Shown piece by piece: positions 1-4,569 of a stretch of 5,371 bases of DNA (positions within the stretch are counted from its first letter, which is position 1; every line of letters starts with the position of its first letter). The notes under the pieces are model-generated. The model searched no databases, was not told where the DNA came from, and saw only the letters and a list, made by a program, of their open reading frames with translations. Made by a program: the position numbers and the translations under genes. Source of the stretch: Acidimicrobiia bacterium (GTDB lineage Bacteria > Actinomycetota > Acidimicrobiia > Spongiisociales > ZC4RG35); assembly GCA_003230435.1 (NCBI GenBank), contig QIDW01000358.1, positions 1-5,371 of the forward strand, in the 5' to 3' direction.

Positions 1-1
1 T

Positions 2-274
2 CGATCTGTCGAGATCGATGACATCGTCACTCAAGATCAGATCAGCGAAAAGACCGGAATGTCCAGACAGGTTGTCTCAATGCACGTCAACGAACAACGC
101 GGGACCAAGCACTTCCCGTTGCCGGTCGTCGGTATCCCCCAGCGCGTCCGCGTGTGGCGCCTCGCTGACATCTACGACTACTTCGACAGAGAAGAAGACG
201 CTGAGAGACTCCGACGCCAGAGATCAGCGGTGGACGAGGCATGGAAAAGGGCGCTCGAGGACATCGCTTCCTGA
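2..274 (+). CDS. C-terminal part of a helix-turn-helix DNA-binding protein (5' end outside the window)
   Basis: The frame is open from base 2 to the TGA at 272-274, so the start lies off the left edge. The visible part is about 90 residues. It opens with an acidic linker (VEIDDIVTQDQ) and then a helix-turn-helix reading QISEKTGMSRQVVSMHV. A short FPLPVVGI strand and RVWRLADIYDYF follow; the pattern of HTH, then FP-P-V, then VWR-DI--Y is typical of AlpA/MerR-like small HTH domains. The tail is a charged helix rich in E, R and D. In similar actinobacterial proteins, as I recall them, this HTH follows an N-terminal sensory or ferredoxin-like domain that would lie upstream here. The likely role is sequence-specific DNA binding; target and partner cannot be seen. 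The ATG at 59 is internal to the HTH and is not a credible start. Confidence 0.7.
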   Translation, partial: RSVEIDDIVTQDQISEKTGMSRQVVSMHVNEQRGTKHFPLPVVGIPQRVRVWRLADIYDYFDREEDAERLRRQRSAVDEAWKRALEDIAS

Positions 275-344
275 CTCGCCCTCCCTGAACCACGGCGGCA
301 AGTCTCTCCTCGACGGGTGATTGACCGGGGTCGCTCATGATCAT
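275..344 (-). pseudogene. 5' remnant of an unidentified minus-strand gene
   Basis: On the minus strand an ATG at 344 (second ATG at 338) is preceded by GAGGAAG with 6-7 nt spacing, a strong Shine-Dalgarno site, and by a promoter-like pair at 374-402. The first residues read MIMSDPGQSPVEERLAAVV, which look like a real amphipathic N-terminus. After about 23 codons the frame runs into the antisense of the HTH gene and becomes arginine-rich, non-protein-like sequence. I infer that the gene body was deleted and the start was joined next to the HTH gene. The family is not recognised. The alternative is a chance ORF with a chance ribosome site. Confidence 0.33.
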
Positions 345-373
345 GGTCTCTTCCTCGACGGCGAACCGACGCA

Positions 374-402
374 CTACTACGAGGGTCTTCGAACCCTGTC
401 AA
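374..402 (-). promoter_or_regulatory. Candidate promoter for the minus-strand gene remnant
   Basis: Read on the minus strand, TTGACA at 402-397 is a perfect -35 hexamer. It is followed 17 bp later by TAGTAG at 379-374, a weak -10 box (3 of 6 consensus). The spacer contains the inverted repeat AGGGT-TCGAAG-ACCCT (396-381), which could be an operator. The predicted start near 367 leaves a leader of about 20 nt that includes the GAGGAAG ribosome site. Confidence 0.38.
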
Positions 403-509
403 CCCCCTGCCTCGGGTTCGTCGGCCCCCAAGGGGCGGCGAAAAAAGGTCCACAAACCGTGGACGGCGAGTCTCCGATTCCGTCACCCTCTCTCGGTACG
501 GTGAGGAAC

Positions 510-730
510 ATGGGGTCATTCGACCAACGCGCTTTCGCTCTGTTGCGTCAGTTGACCGGTGCTCCGGGCGCGGAGTTCAGGGACGGTCGCTCGAGGCGAT
601 CAGAGCGATAGCCAGCGATCGCGCCAGGGCACTGGTCGTCCAGCGAACCGGGTGGGGGAAGTCGGCGATCTACCTGATCACAACCCGCGTGCTCCGTGAT
701 GAGGGGGTTGAAGAGCCCACCGGCCCCTAA
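510..730 (+). pseudogene. N-terminal fragment of a RecQ-like DEAD/DEAH-box ATP-dependent helicase, frameshifted and truncated
   Basis: From ATG 510 (GTG 501 is also possible) the frame reads MGSFDQRAFALLRQL and then GAEFRDG up to 587. Adding one base between 588 and 589 lets it continue as QLEAIRAIASDRARALVVQ-RTGWGKSAIYLITTRVLRDEG to TAA at 728. The restored FRDGQLEAI is the Q-motif, and RTGWGKSAIY is helicase motif I (Walker A) in the TGWGKS form of RecQ-like helicases. The natural continuation, a segment such as GPTLLVSPLLALM (motif Ia) and the rest of a protein of several hundred residues, is absent. The gene therefore suffered both a one-base deletion and loss of most of its length. As read, translation shifts at codon 27 and ends near 611. 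No function is expected. It fits a decayed DNA-repair or defence-associated helicase. Confidence 0.72.
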
Positions 731-818
731 TCCGGCCGGCCTGGCAAAGACACCAAACTGCCACCGACCTCACCACCTACCCCAGCCACTATTTCAGGGG
801 CAATTAACTAGAGTCCCG

Positions 819-836
819 GGTCACAGCCGGTCACAG
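819..836 (+). repeat. Tandem direct repeat GGTCACAG with 10-bp period upstream of the F420 enzyme gene
   Basis: GGTCACAG occurs at 819-826 and again at 829-836, spaced by exactly one helical turn and ending 4 bp before the ATG at 841. Same-face repeats are typical of activator or repressor half-sites, but the second copy also supplies the AGGA ribosome-site-like motif. The function is an inference. Confidence 0.35.
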
Positions 837-840
837 GAAT

Positions 841-1248
841 ATGAACACAAAAGAGGCCCTGGCACTGCTCGCGTCCGGTGCGGAAACCGGAAAGCTGGCC
901 ACGCTCCGTTCGGACGGAAGCCCCCACTTGGTCCCGGTGTGGTTCATCATCGACGGCGGTGATGTCGTATTCCAGATGTCCGAGGAGAGTGCCAAGGCAC
1001 GGAACCTGGCCCGCGACCCGCGGGCGGCGTTGACCGTCGAAGTCGGCCGGCCCTACAACTACGTCACGGCTGAGGGCAGAGTGACCGTATCTGACGACTT
1101 GGATGACATGCCCTTCTTCGCCGGGAAGATCGGTGCCCGATACAAGGGAGCCGACAGGGAGGAAGAATTCGCCGAAAGGAACGGCGTCCCTGGGGTCCTC
1201 CTGGCCAGATTGAAGATCAACAGGTTCCTGAGCGACGCGGCCTACTAA
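841..1248 (+). CDS. PPOX-class F420-dependent oxidoreductase family protein
   Basis: A 135-residue protein of the split beta-barrel pyridoxamine-phosphate-oxidase-like superfamily, closest in pattern to the Rv1155/F420 class. Members bind the deazaflavin F420 (some bind FMN) as cytosolic dimers and pass hydride to or from poorly defined substrates. Family signatures in order: GKLATLRSDGSPHLVPVWF (residues about 18-36), the DVVFQMSEESAKARNLARDP strand-helix segment (about 41-60), RAALTVEV and the YNYVTAEGRVTV strand, then IGARYKGADREEEFAERNG (about 99-117) before a hydrophobic end. The length matches the family. ATG 841 is the only good start: a stop lies in frame at 805 and no start codon comes between. 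The ribosome site AGGA is only 2 nt from the ATG, which is weak. The gene is intact although the genes on both sides are broken, and it stands alone without an operon partner. Confidence 0.85.
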   Translation: MNTKEALALLASGAETGKLATLRSDGSPHLVPVWFIIDGGDVVFQMSEESAKARNLARDPRAALTVEVGRPYNYVTAEGRVTVSDDLDDMPFFAGKIGARYKGADREEEFAERNGVPGVLLARLKINRFLSDAAY

Positions 1249-1283
1249 AGCTACGAGGCAATTGGGACTGCGACACTCCCTCA

Positions 1284-1502
1284 CAGAAGGGGAGGCAGCT
1301 GCTGAGCGTGCTGGCCAGAGAGCCACTCTCATACGAGGTGTTTGTCAGAGCGGCTCACACACACTGCTGAGGTCGGCGAAGGGGCACCCGCCGCTTGACG
1401 TTCGCTTTCCATGATTCAGCAACGATTCCGCCGGGCCTCGTGCGGAAGATCCTCACCAAGGACATCGGACTGAGCGAAGAGGAAGCAATGGACCTGCTCT
1501 AG
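1284..1502 (+). pseudogene. hicA: Decayed HicA-like toxin gene
   Basis: Three consecutive pieces in shifting frames spell one HicA-like protein. Bases 1287-1345 give KGRQLLSVLAREPLSYEV. Bases 1346-1396 give QSGSHTLLRSAKGHPPL, which includes the Gly-Ser-His of the HicA active site (His codon 1358-1360). Bases 1398-1502 give TFAFHDSATIPPGLVRKIL and then DIGLSEEEAMDLL, ending at TAG 1500. HicA toxins are small double-stranded-RNA-binding-fold mRNA interferases, and the order strand, GSH, strand, P-G-vrkIL helix fits. One base is missing near 1345 and one is extra at 1397, so the net frame is restored but a TGA at 1368 interrupts it. The position expected for the start codon (1284-1286) is CAG, so the start is lost too. 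The toxin should be inactive. Family assignment rests on motif memory, without an alignment. Confidence 0.65.
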
Positions 1503-1534
1503 AATTTGAGACATCAGGACCAGGTCGTCAGAAC

Positions 1535-1731
1535 ATGAAACGAAGTCAGAATCCGCTATCACCACGAGCCCGAGGGCTGGTGGGCGGACTCGTCCCGATC
1601 TGTCTGGCTTCAGTGCGGCAGGTGAGACGTTCTCCGAGGTGCGTGACATGGCAATCCGCGGTGTCGAGTTCGCCACCGATGAGACGGTCGGCATCGTCGA
1701 AGAAGGCATAACTACCCCAGATCAGAGCTGA
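1535..1731 (+). pseudogene. hicB: Decayed HicB-like antitoxin gene
   Basis: After the hicA remnant, ATG 1535 starts MKR, and one extra A (1543-1544) throws it out of frame. From 1545 the sequence reads VRIRYHHEPEGWWADS. An extra T at 1593 shifts it again, and from 1594 it runs PDLSGFSAAGETFSEVRDM and on through EFATDE to TGA 1729. Removing both bases gives a continuous protein of about 64 residues with the HicB hallmarks: an EPEGWWADSPDL strand, then SGFSAAGETFSEV leading into a helix. HicB folds as a partial RNase H domain that caps HicA and represses the operon. The gap to hicA is 32 nt and both lie on the same strand, as in hicAB operons. Neither raw frame gives the protein, so this is a pseudogene unless the indels are sequencing errors. 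Confidence 0.72.
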
Positions 1732-1737
1732 GATCTG
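1718..1737 (+). other. Stem-loop at the 3' end of the hicB remnant
   Basis: CAGATC (1718-1723) and GATCTG (1732-1737) form a perfect 6-bp stem around an 8-nt loop that contains the hicB stop codon. Only TTG follows, not a T-run, so it is at best a weak terminator. Confidence 0.25.
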
Positions 1738-1810
1738 TTGACCGTCGTTTGACTCCAACCCGCCGACCCCTGAAAAACACCAACCACCACAGGACCTCCC
1801 GCGCCCAACA

Positions 1811-1824
1811 CCACCTGTTTCCAG
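1811..1824 (+). repeat. 14-bp direct repeat, left copy
   Basis: CCACCTGTTTCCAG here recurs identically and in the same orientation at 5255-5268. This copy lies 22 bp beyond the mazF stop codon. A chance match of this length in a window this size is uncommon but possible. Confidence 0.4.
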
Positions 1825-1846
1825 GCGGCGCGCTTTGGGTCCCGGT

Positions 1847-2155
1847 TCAGCAGCCCATTGCGTCCCGGAGAACGCTGCAAGATTCGGCGATCCGCTCTTC
1901 GCTCAGTCGGGCAACCGGTCGACGGAATGCTTGCTTGGAGAGCGTGTGGAGGTTGTCGAAGTTGACCACGCAGTCGGTGGGTACGCCATCGGCTTCGGAC
2001 GTCAGCTCGAGCTCGGACACAAGACCACGGCGTGTTCTCGTCAGCGCAGCGACCACCACCGAGTCGATTCGGTCGGCAACCGGATCACGGGTCAGTACAA
2101 GCACAGGCCGATCCCCACCTGGGCTTTTGGCGAACCAGACCTCACCTCGCTTCAT
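1847..2155 (-). CDS. mazF: MazF-family mRNA interferase toxin
   Basis: A 102-residue protein with the MazF/PemK fold signature: MKRGEVWF (first strand), then GGDRPVLVLTRDPVADRI (residues 13-30) and SVVVAALTRTRRGLVSELEL (32-51). VPTDCVVNFDNLHTL (58-72) follows, then the C-terminal helix RLSEERIAESCSVLRDAMG. MazF toxins cut single-stranded mRNA at short sequences; the conserved Arg of GDRPVLVLT and the serine/threonine strand residues belong to the active site. The length is normal. I chose ATG 2155 because MKRGEVW is the family N-terminus; an earlier ATG at 2299 would add 48 residues that are only antisense-frame mazE sequence. The start lies 14 nt inside the end of mazE, so translation is probably coupled; no strong ribosome site precedes it. 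The nearest partner and regulator is mazE. It appears intact and functional. Confidence 0.9.
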   Translation of the reverse strand: MKRGEVWFAKSPGGDRPVLVLTRDPVADRIDSVVVAALTRTRRGLVSELELTSEADGVPTDCVVNFDNLHTLSKQAFRRPVARLSEERIAESCSVLRDAMGC

Positions 2156-2393
2156 CGGTCCAGTCAGTCCAATCCTCGGCCGGACCCCAGTCAGAGACCT
2201 CAGCCAGGCTTTGCTCGTCGGGTGTTGGCGGCTTACGTATCCATGCCTTGATGTCGTCTTCGGCACGAAGACGAACCAGGTACGTATGCAAGGCATCACG
2301 CAGCAACTCCGACCGGTCGAGACTCAGACGCTCTGCCCAGCGACGCGCCTCTTCGGCTTCATCGTCATCGACGCGGAAACTGAACATTGTCAT
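2142..2393 (-). CDS. mazE: MazE-type ribbon-helix-helix antitoxin
   Basis: An 83-residue acidic protein. Residues 3-40 (MFSFRVDDDEAEEARRWAER and on to LRDALHTYL) form a ribbon-helix-helix DNA-binding domain: one strand and two helices with the LDRSELLRDAL second helix. The tail, residues 50-83, is rich in D, E, W and P (WIRKPPTPDE, then WGPAEDWTDWTDEAR), the typical disordered segment that wraps the MazF dimer and blocks its active site. It overlaps mazF by 14 nt, the classic TA operon layout. I chose ATG 2393 because the predicted transcription start falls on it; ATG 2387 (two codons in) is the alternative. The same frame stays open upstream through the broken doc gene up to 2828, but that extension is a by-product of the doc frameshift. 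It probably represses its own operon with MazF through the inverted repeat at 2388-2417. Confidence 0.85.
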   Translation of the reverse strand: MTMFSFRVDDDEAEEARRWAERLSLDRSELLRDALHTYLVRLRAEDDIKAWIRKPPTPDEQSLAEVSDWGPAEDWTDWTDEAR

Positions 2394-2417
2394 ACACACA
2401 CAGTAACTCGTATGACA
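2388..2417. promoter_or_regulatory. Inverted-repeat operator over the mazE start
   Basis: TGTCATAC (2388-2395) and GTATGACA (2410-2417) are perfect 8-bp inverted arms with a 14-bp spacer. One arm overlaps the mazE start codon; the other lies between the predicted -35 and -10. This is where an RHH antitoxin would bind to autoregulate. Binding is inferred. Confidence 0.6.
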
Positions 2418-2429
2418 GGATCCTTGCAA
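2400..2429 (-). promoter_or_regulatory. Candidate mazEF promoter giving a leaderless transcript
   Basis: On the minus strand, TTGCAA (2429-2424) and TACTGT (2405-2400) are separated by 18 bp. TACTGT keeps the key T, A and final T of a -10 box. A start 7 nt downstream falls at 2393, the A of the mazE ATG, and no ribosome site is present, which is consistent with leaderless translation. Confidence 0.5.
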
Positions 2430-2473
2430 GACCCTCGATTGGGCATTCTTCACCAAAACGTCCTGGTTCCAGG

Positions 2474-2828
2474 CTACGACTCCTCTACATTGCGTCGGAG
2501 CCAACCATCGATGGATCTCCAATCGAGTTGACCGGTCTCCATCAGACCTCGCTGAATCACCGCCCAACTCGAGACCGTTCATCCTGAGATGAATGTCAGC
2601 AGCTGCCACGGCGGTGCGCTTGTTCCCATCCAGGAACGGGTGGTTCTGGATCAGGCTCTCAAAAAGGGCCGCCGCTTCGGCAATCGGGTCGTCGTAATAG
2701 CCGGTTTGGGGACGAAAGATCGCCGACTCCAGCGCACCGAAATCGCGAACCCCTTCGGCCCCGCCGAACTCACCGATGAGTACAGCGTGGATAGCCAGGA
2801 CCTCGACAACTGAGAGATAGTCAGCCAA
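2474..2828 (-). pseudogene. doc: Doc-type Fic-domain toxin, C-terminally frameshifted
   Basis: The frame starts at TTG 2828, immediately after the TAG of the upstream antitoxin, and reads MADYLSVVEVLAIHAVLIGE followed by the Doc segment FGALESAIFRPQTGYYDDP. The catalytic motif is NHPFLDGNKRTA (residues 62-73; His63, Asp67, Asn69, Arg71). Doc toxins phosphorylate elongation factor EF-Tu through this motif. After GLELGGDSA (residue 93, about 2550) the frame is wrong. The adjacent frame then reads GLMETGQLDWRSIDGWLRR and NVEES to a TAG at 2476-2474, a good Doc C-terminus. About 117 residues are recoverable against roughly 125 expected, so several codons plus a non-multiple of three are missing at the join. 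Without the correct C-terminal helices the toxin is probably inactive. As written, the frame instead runs on into mazE. The ribosome site is weak, so translation is probably coupled to the upstream gene. Confidence 0.78.
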
Positions 2829-3050
2829 CTACCTGGCCAGGTCCTCGTAGAGTTTCCGATGTCTTGCGATGGATGCCTTTAATTGCGCTATCACTTCGGG
2901 GCGCGGGCCCTCTCCCTTTTTCCTTTCCACCCACTCGGTGAGAGCCTCGTCGAGAACAGCCTGGAATTGGCGTCCCTCGGCGGCTGCCAATGCACGCACT
3001 TCATCGAGTAGTTCGGGTTTCGCTTGCGAAGAGAACTTCTGCATGGTCAT
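2829..3050 (-). CDS. Ribbon-helix-helix-like antitoxin partner of the Doc toxin
   Basis: A 73-residue protein. MQKFSSQAKPELLDEVRALA and EGRQFQAVLDEALTEWVERK give a short strand followed by two helices, the CopG/RHH-like pattern I know from small antitoxins encoded just upstream of Doc toxins. The tail GPRPEVIAQLKASIARHRKL-YEDLAR is a charged helix likely to bind the toxin. Its TAG stop directly abuts the doc TTG start, so the two form one transcription and translation unit. ATG 3050 (or 3044) is preferred over ATG 3068: a good -10 box (TATCAT) ends at 3060 and places the transcript start near 3053. It should neutralise Doc and repress its own promoter. Since doc is broken here, it may persist as an orphan antitoxin or local repressor. 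Product is reasonably sure; the partner is inferred from adjacency. Confidence 0.75.
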   Translation of the reverse strand: MTMQKFSSQAKPELLDEVRALAAAEGRQFQAVLDEALTEWVERKKGEGPRPEVIAQLKASIARHRKLYEDLAR

Positions 3051-3054
3051 ACGG

Positions 3055-3086
3055 TCATCATGATACATCTTGACAACTCATGATGA
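3055..3086. promoter_or_regulatory. Inverted-repeat operator upstream of the Doc antitoxin gene
   Basis: TCATCATGA (3055-3063) and TCATGATGA (3078-3086) are perfect 9-bp inverted arms with a 14-bp spacer, the same spacer as the mazE operator. The left arm overlaps the predicted -10 box. It is a probable autoregulatory site for the RHH antitoxin. Confidence 0.6.
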
Positions 3087-3088
3087 AA
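3060..3088 (-). promoter_or_regulatory. Candidate promoter of the antitoxin-doc operon
   Basis: On the minus strand TATCAT (3065-3060) matches 5 of 6 bases of the -10 consensus, with a weak TTTCAT -35 (3088-3083) 17 bp upstream. The start near 3053 lies 3 nt before ATG 3050, so the mRNA is nearly leaderless. Confidence 0.5.
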
Positions 3089-3180
3089 CCCCACGGCGCC
3101 GAAACCCAAAATCCTCAATAACCCGAGGCCCACTCACAACCTCCAGCGCGCGGAAGAAAGATGCTCCCCCACTGTCCCCC

Positions 3181-3250
3181 TGTCAGGCGACAGTGACCTT
3201 CTCAATCTGTCGGAGCAGACCCCCGTGTACTCACCTGGCGACTTTCTCAC
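3181..3250 (+). mobile_element. Possible orphan IS21-like terminus
   Basis: The segment begins TGTCAGGCGACAG and contains two imperfect direct repeats. These are GGCGAC (3186-3191) followed after 7 nt by TTCTCA (3199-3204), and GGCGAC (3237-3242) followed after 1 nt by TTCTCA (3244-3249). Terminal TG plus repeated GGCGAC/TTCTCA blocks resemble the multiply repeated ends of IS21-family elements as I remember them. No istA or istB sequence follows, so if the assignment is right only one end survives. Confidence 0.33.
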
Positions 3251-3401
3251 AATGATTTAGTAGCACCCCTCCAACACGTCCCACACCACTTGTCTCCAGG
3301 TCGCGCGGTTTGACGCGACTCGCAATCCCACTGGTCAGGCTGCCGCGGGGCCAACTAGGAAAACGGTGGTGTTGCTATGACCAAATCGAAAGAACGGTTA
3401 C

Positions 3402-3434
3402 TTTATCAGGCTACTGAGAGATAAAGCTGATAAA
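3402..3434. promoter_or_regulatory. Inverted-repeat operator upstream of fic
   Basis: TTTATCAG (3402-3409) and CTGATAAA (3427-3434) are perfect 8-bp inverted arms with a 17-bp spacer. The right arm overlaps the predicted -10 element, so a bound protein would block transcription. The Fic protein's own C-terminal winged-helix domain is a candidate binder. Confidence 0.5.
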
Positions 3435-3436
3435 CT
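3428..3436 (+). promoter_or_regulatory. Extended -10 promoter of fic
   Basis: TGA followed by TAAACT (3431-3436) is an extended -10 arrangement; TAAACT matches 4 of 6 consensus bases. No clear -35 is present. The expected start near 3443 is 2 nt from the ATG at 3445, and there is no ribosome site, so the mRNA is probably leaderless. Confidence 0.42.
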
Positions 3437-3444
3437 GACCAAAT

Positions 3445-4569
3445 ATGTCAGACCAGGCAACGTGGACCGACGCACTGGGCCGTAGCTATCTCTACGTCCC
3501 CTATCAGGCAACCATGCTGGCCGAGGCTCAGATCACCTTCACGGCTGAGGCGACACTGGCGCTTGCCGAAGCGTCGAGGGCTATCGGTTCGATTCCTCAG
3601 CTCCCGTTGGCCGGCATCGCCACTGTCCTCTACCGCTCCGAATCGAGTGCATCCTCTCTCATCGAAGGGGTTGGGCCCGGCCCAAGACGAATACTCGAAG
3701 CCGAGTTCGCCAAAGCACACGAGATCAACGACGAACAGGCGAGACGGGTGGTAGGCAACGTTGAGGCTCTGAGGGCTGCGATCTCCACGCCTGTCCCTAC
3801 CACCGCCGACGACATCCTGGCCTGGCACGGCTTGCTCATGAGAGACCATCCGCGAATGCGACCGGAGACGATCGGCGCATTCAGGACGGAACAGAACTGG
3901 ATCGGAGGAGACGCATTCGGACCGAAGGAAGCCGAGTTCATCCCACCACCTCCAGAAGAGGTGCCCGGACTAATCGACGACCTCACCGCCTTCTCTTCGA
4001 GAACCGACCTGACCCCGGTAGCGCACGCTGCACTGGCCCACGCCCAGTTCGAGGTGATCCACCCGTTCGTCGACGGAAACGGCAGAGTCGGACGGGTTCT
4101 CCTTCAGCAACTCCTGGTCGGACGAGCCAAGCTGCACAGCCCCATTCCCGTATCCGTGCCTTGGAGTAGAGACACCGACCGCTACATCGCCGCTCTTCGG
4201 GCATACCAAGACGGAGACACCAACTCATGGCTCGTCTTTGCGTCGTGGAGCGTCATCGAAGCGGTGAACTGGATGGCTCGGGTGGCAACGAACCTCACCC
4301 GCCTTCTGGACGGGTTCAGAGGAAGATTGGAGACCCGCGGCCGTTCGGTCACCGCCCGGATCATTGACGATCTTCCGACTAATCCGATCGTGGATACGCC
4401 GTCTGTAGCCGAGAGGTACCAAGTCACGCCACAGACGGCGCACACTGCCCTTGTCAGGCTCGCCGACGTCGGCATCCTCACCGAGAGGTCCTTCGCCCGC
4501 CGCAGGAAAGGACGTCCTAGGCGAGTCTTTGCCGCAACGGAGCTGATCGGGTTTCTCGGCGACCAGTAA
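3445..4569 (+). CDS. Fic-domain protein with N-terminal inhibitory motif and C-terminal winged-helix domain
   Basis: A 374-residue protein of the Fic AMP-transferase family. Residues about 10-95 are a Fic_N-like helical domain that carries the inhibitory motif (S/T)xxxE(G/N) as S70-S-L-I-E74-G75. Glu74 would reach the active site and block ATP in the productive pose (class II Fic). Residues about 115-225 are the Fic core. It has the flap region FRTEQNWIGG (146-155) and the full catalytic motif HPFVDGNGRVGR (206-217), with His206 as base, Asp210 for Mg2+ and Arg214/217 for phosphates. Residues about 302-372 form a winged helix (PSVAERYQVTPQTAHTALVR, then LADVGILTE and a basic RRRKGRPRR wing), suggesting DNA binding. 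Such proteins transfer AMP (or remove it) on target proteins. ATG 3445 is fixed by an in-frame TGA at 3436. The length is typical. It is intact, has no partner antitoxin gene, and is convergent with vapC. Confidence 0.92.
   Translation: MSDQATWTDALGRSYLYVPYQATMLAEAQITFTAEATLALAEASRAIGSIPQLPLAGIATVLYRSESSASSLIEGVGPGPRRILEAEFAKAHEINDEQARRVVGNVEALRAAISTPVPTTADDILAWHGLLMRDHPRMRPETIGAFRTEQNWIGGDAFGPKEAEFIPPPPEEVPGLIDDLTAFSSRTDLTPVAHAALAHAQFEVIHPFVDGNGRVGRVLLQQLLVGRAKLHSPIPVSVPWSRDTDRYIAALRAYQDGDTNSWLVFASWSVIEAVNWMARVATNLTRLLDGFRGRLETRGRSVTARIIDDLPTNPIVDTPSVAERYQVTPQTAHTALVRLADVGILTERSFARRRKGRPRRVFAATELIGFLGDQ

Larger units (their letters stand above)
3087..3444. other. Intergenic region between the divergent antitoxin-doc and fic units
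   Basis: This 358-base stretch has no convincing gene. It contains a GC-rich segment (3087-3165), a possible IS21-like end (3181-3250), and a hairpin GTCGCG/CGCGAC at 3300-3319 with an 8-nt loop and no T-run. The operator-like repeats and promoter of fic lie at 3378-3444. An open frame 3070-3255 is proline- and arginine-rich with no family signature and is not reported as a gene. Confidence 0.6.
3378..3444 (+). repeat. 9-bp direct repeat flanking the fic promoter region
   Basis: TGACCAAAT occurs at 3378-3386 and 3436-3444; the second copy touches the fic ATG. The copies are 58 bp apart. They may be regulatory half-sites or coincidence. Confidence 0.3.

Noticed and set aside
381..400. tRNA T-arm or SOS box around GTTCGAA
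   Set aside because: No acceptor, D or anticodon stem can be built around it, and the LexA pattern TCGAAC-N4-GTTCGA is not present.
424..445. Hairpin GCCCC-CAA-GGGGC near an A-run as a rho-independent terminator
   Set aside because: The homopolymer is A after the stem on the plus strand. On the minus strand the T-run comes before the stem, so neither direction has the terminator order.
808..1332. Long minus-strand open frame opposite the F420 enzyme
   Set aside because: It is antisense to a protein with clear family motifs, so it is a shadow frame of GC-rich coding sequence.
1749..2531. Long plus-strand open frame of 260 codons opposite mazEF
   Set aside because: It is antisense to convincing MazE and MazF coding sequence, is rich in serine, threonine and arginine, and has no family signature.
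2142..2828. A genuine 228-residue Doc-MazE fusion protein
   Set aside because: The real Doc C-terminus is present in the adjacent frame and stops at 2474, and mazE has its own promoter, operator and ATG. The fusion frame arises from a shift near 2549.
3051..3068. ATG 3068 as start of the Doc antitoxin
   Set aside because: It lies upstream of the -10 box and inside the inverted repeat region. The N-terminal residues it adds (MYHDDR) are not part of the fold; ATG 3050 fits the predicted transcript start.
3377..3424. 15-residue small ORF (MTKSKERLLYQATER) upstream of fic
   Set aside because: It has no ribosome site, overlaps the operator-like inverted repeat, and shows no independent sign of coding.
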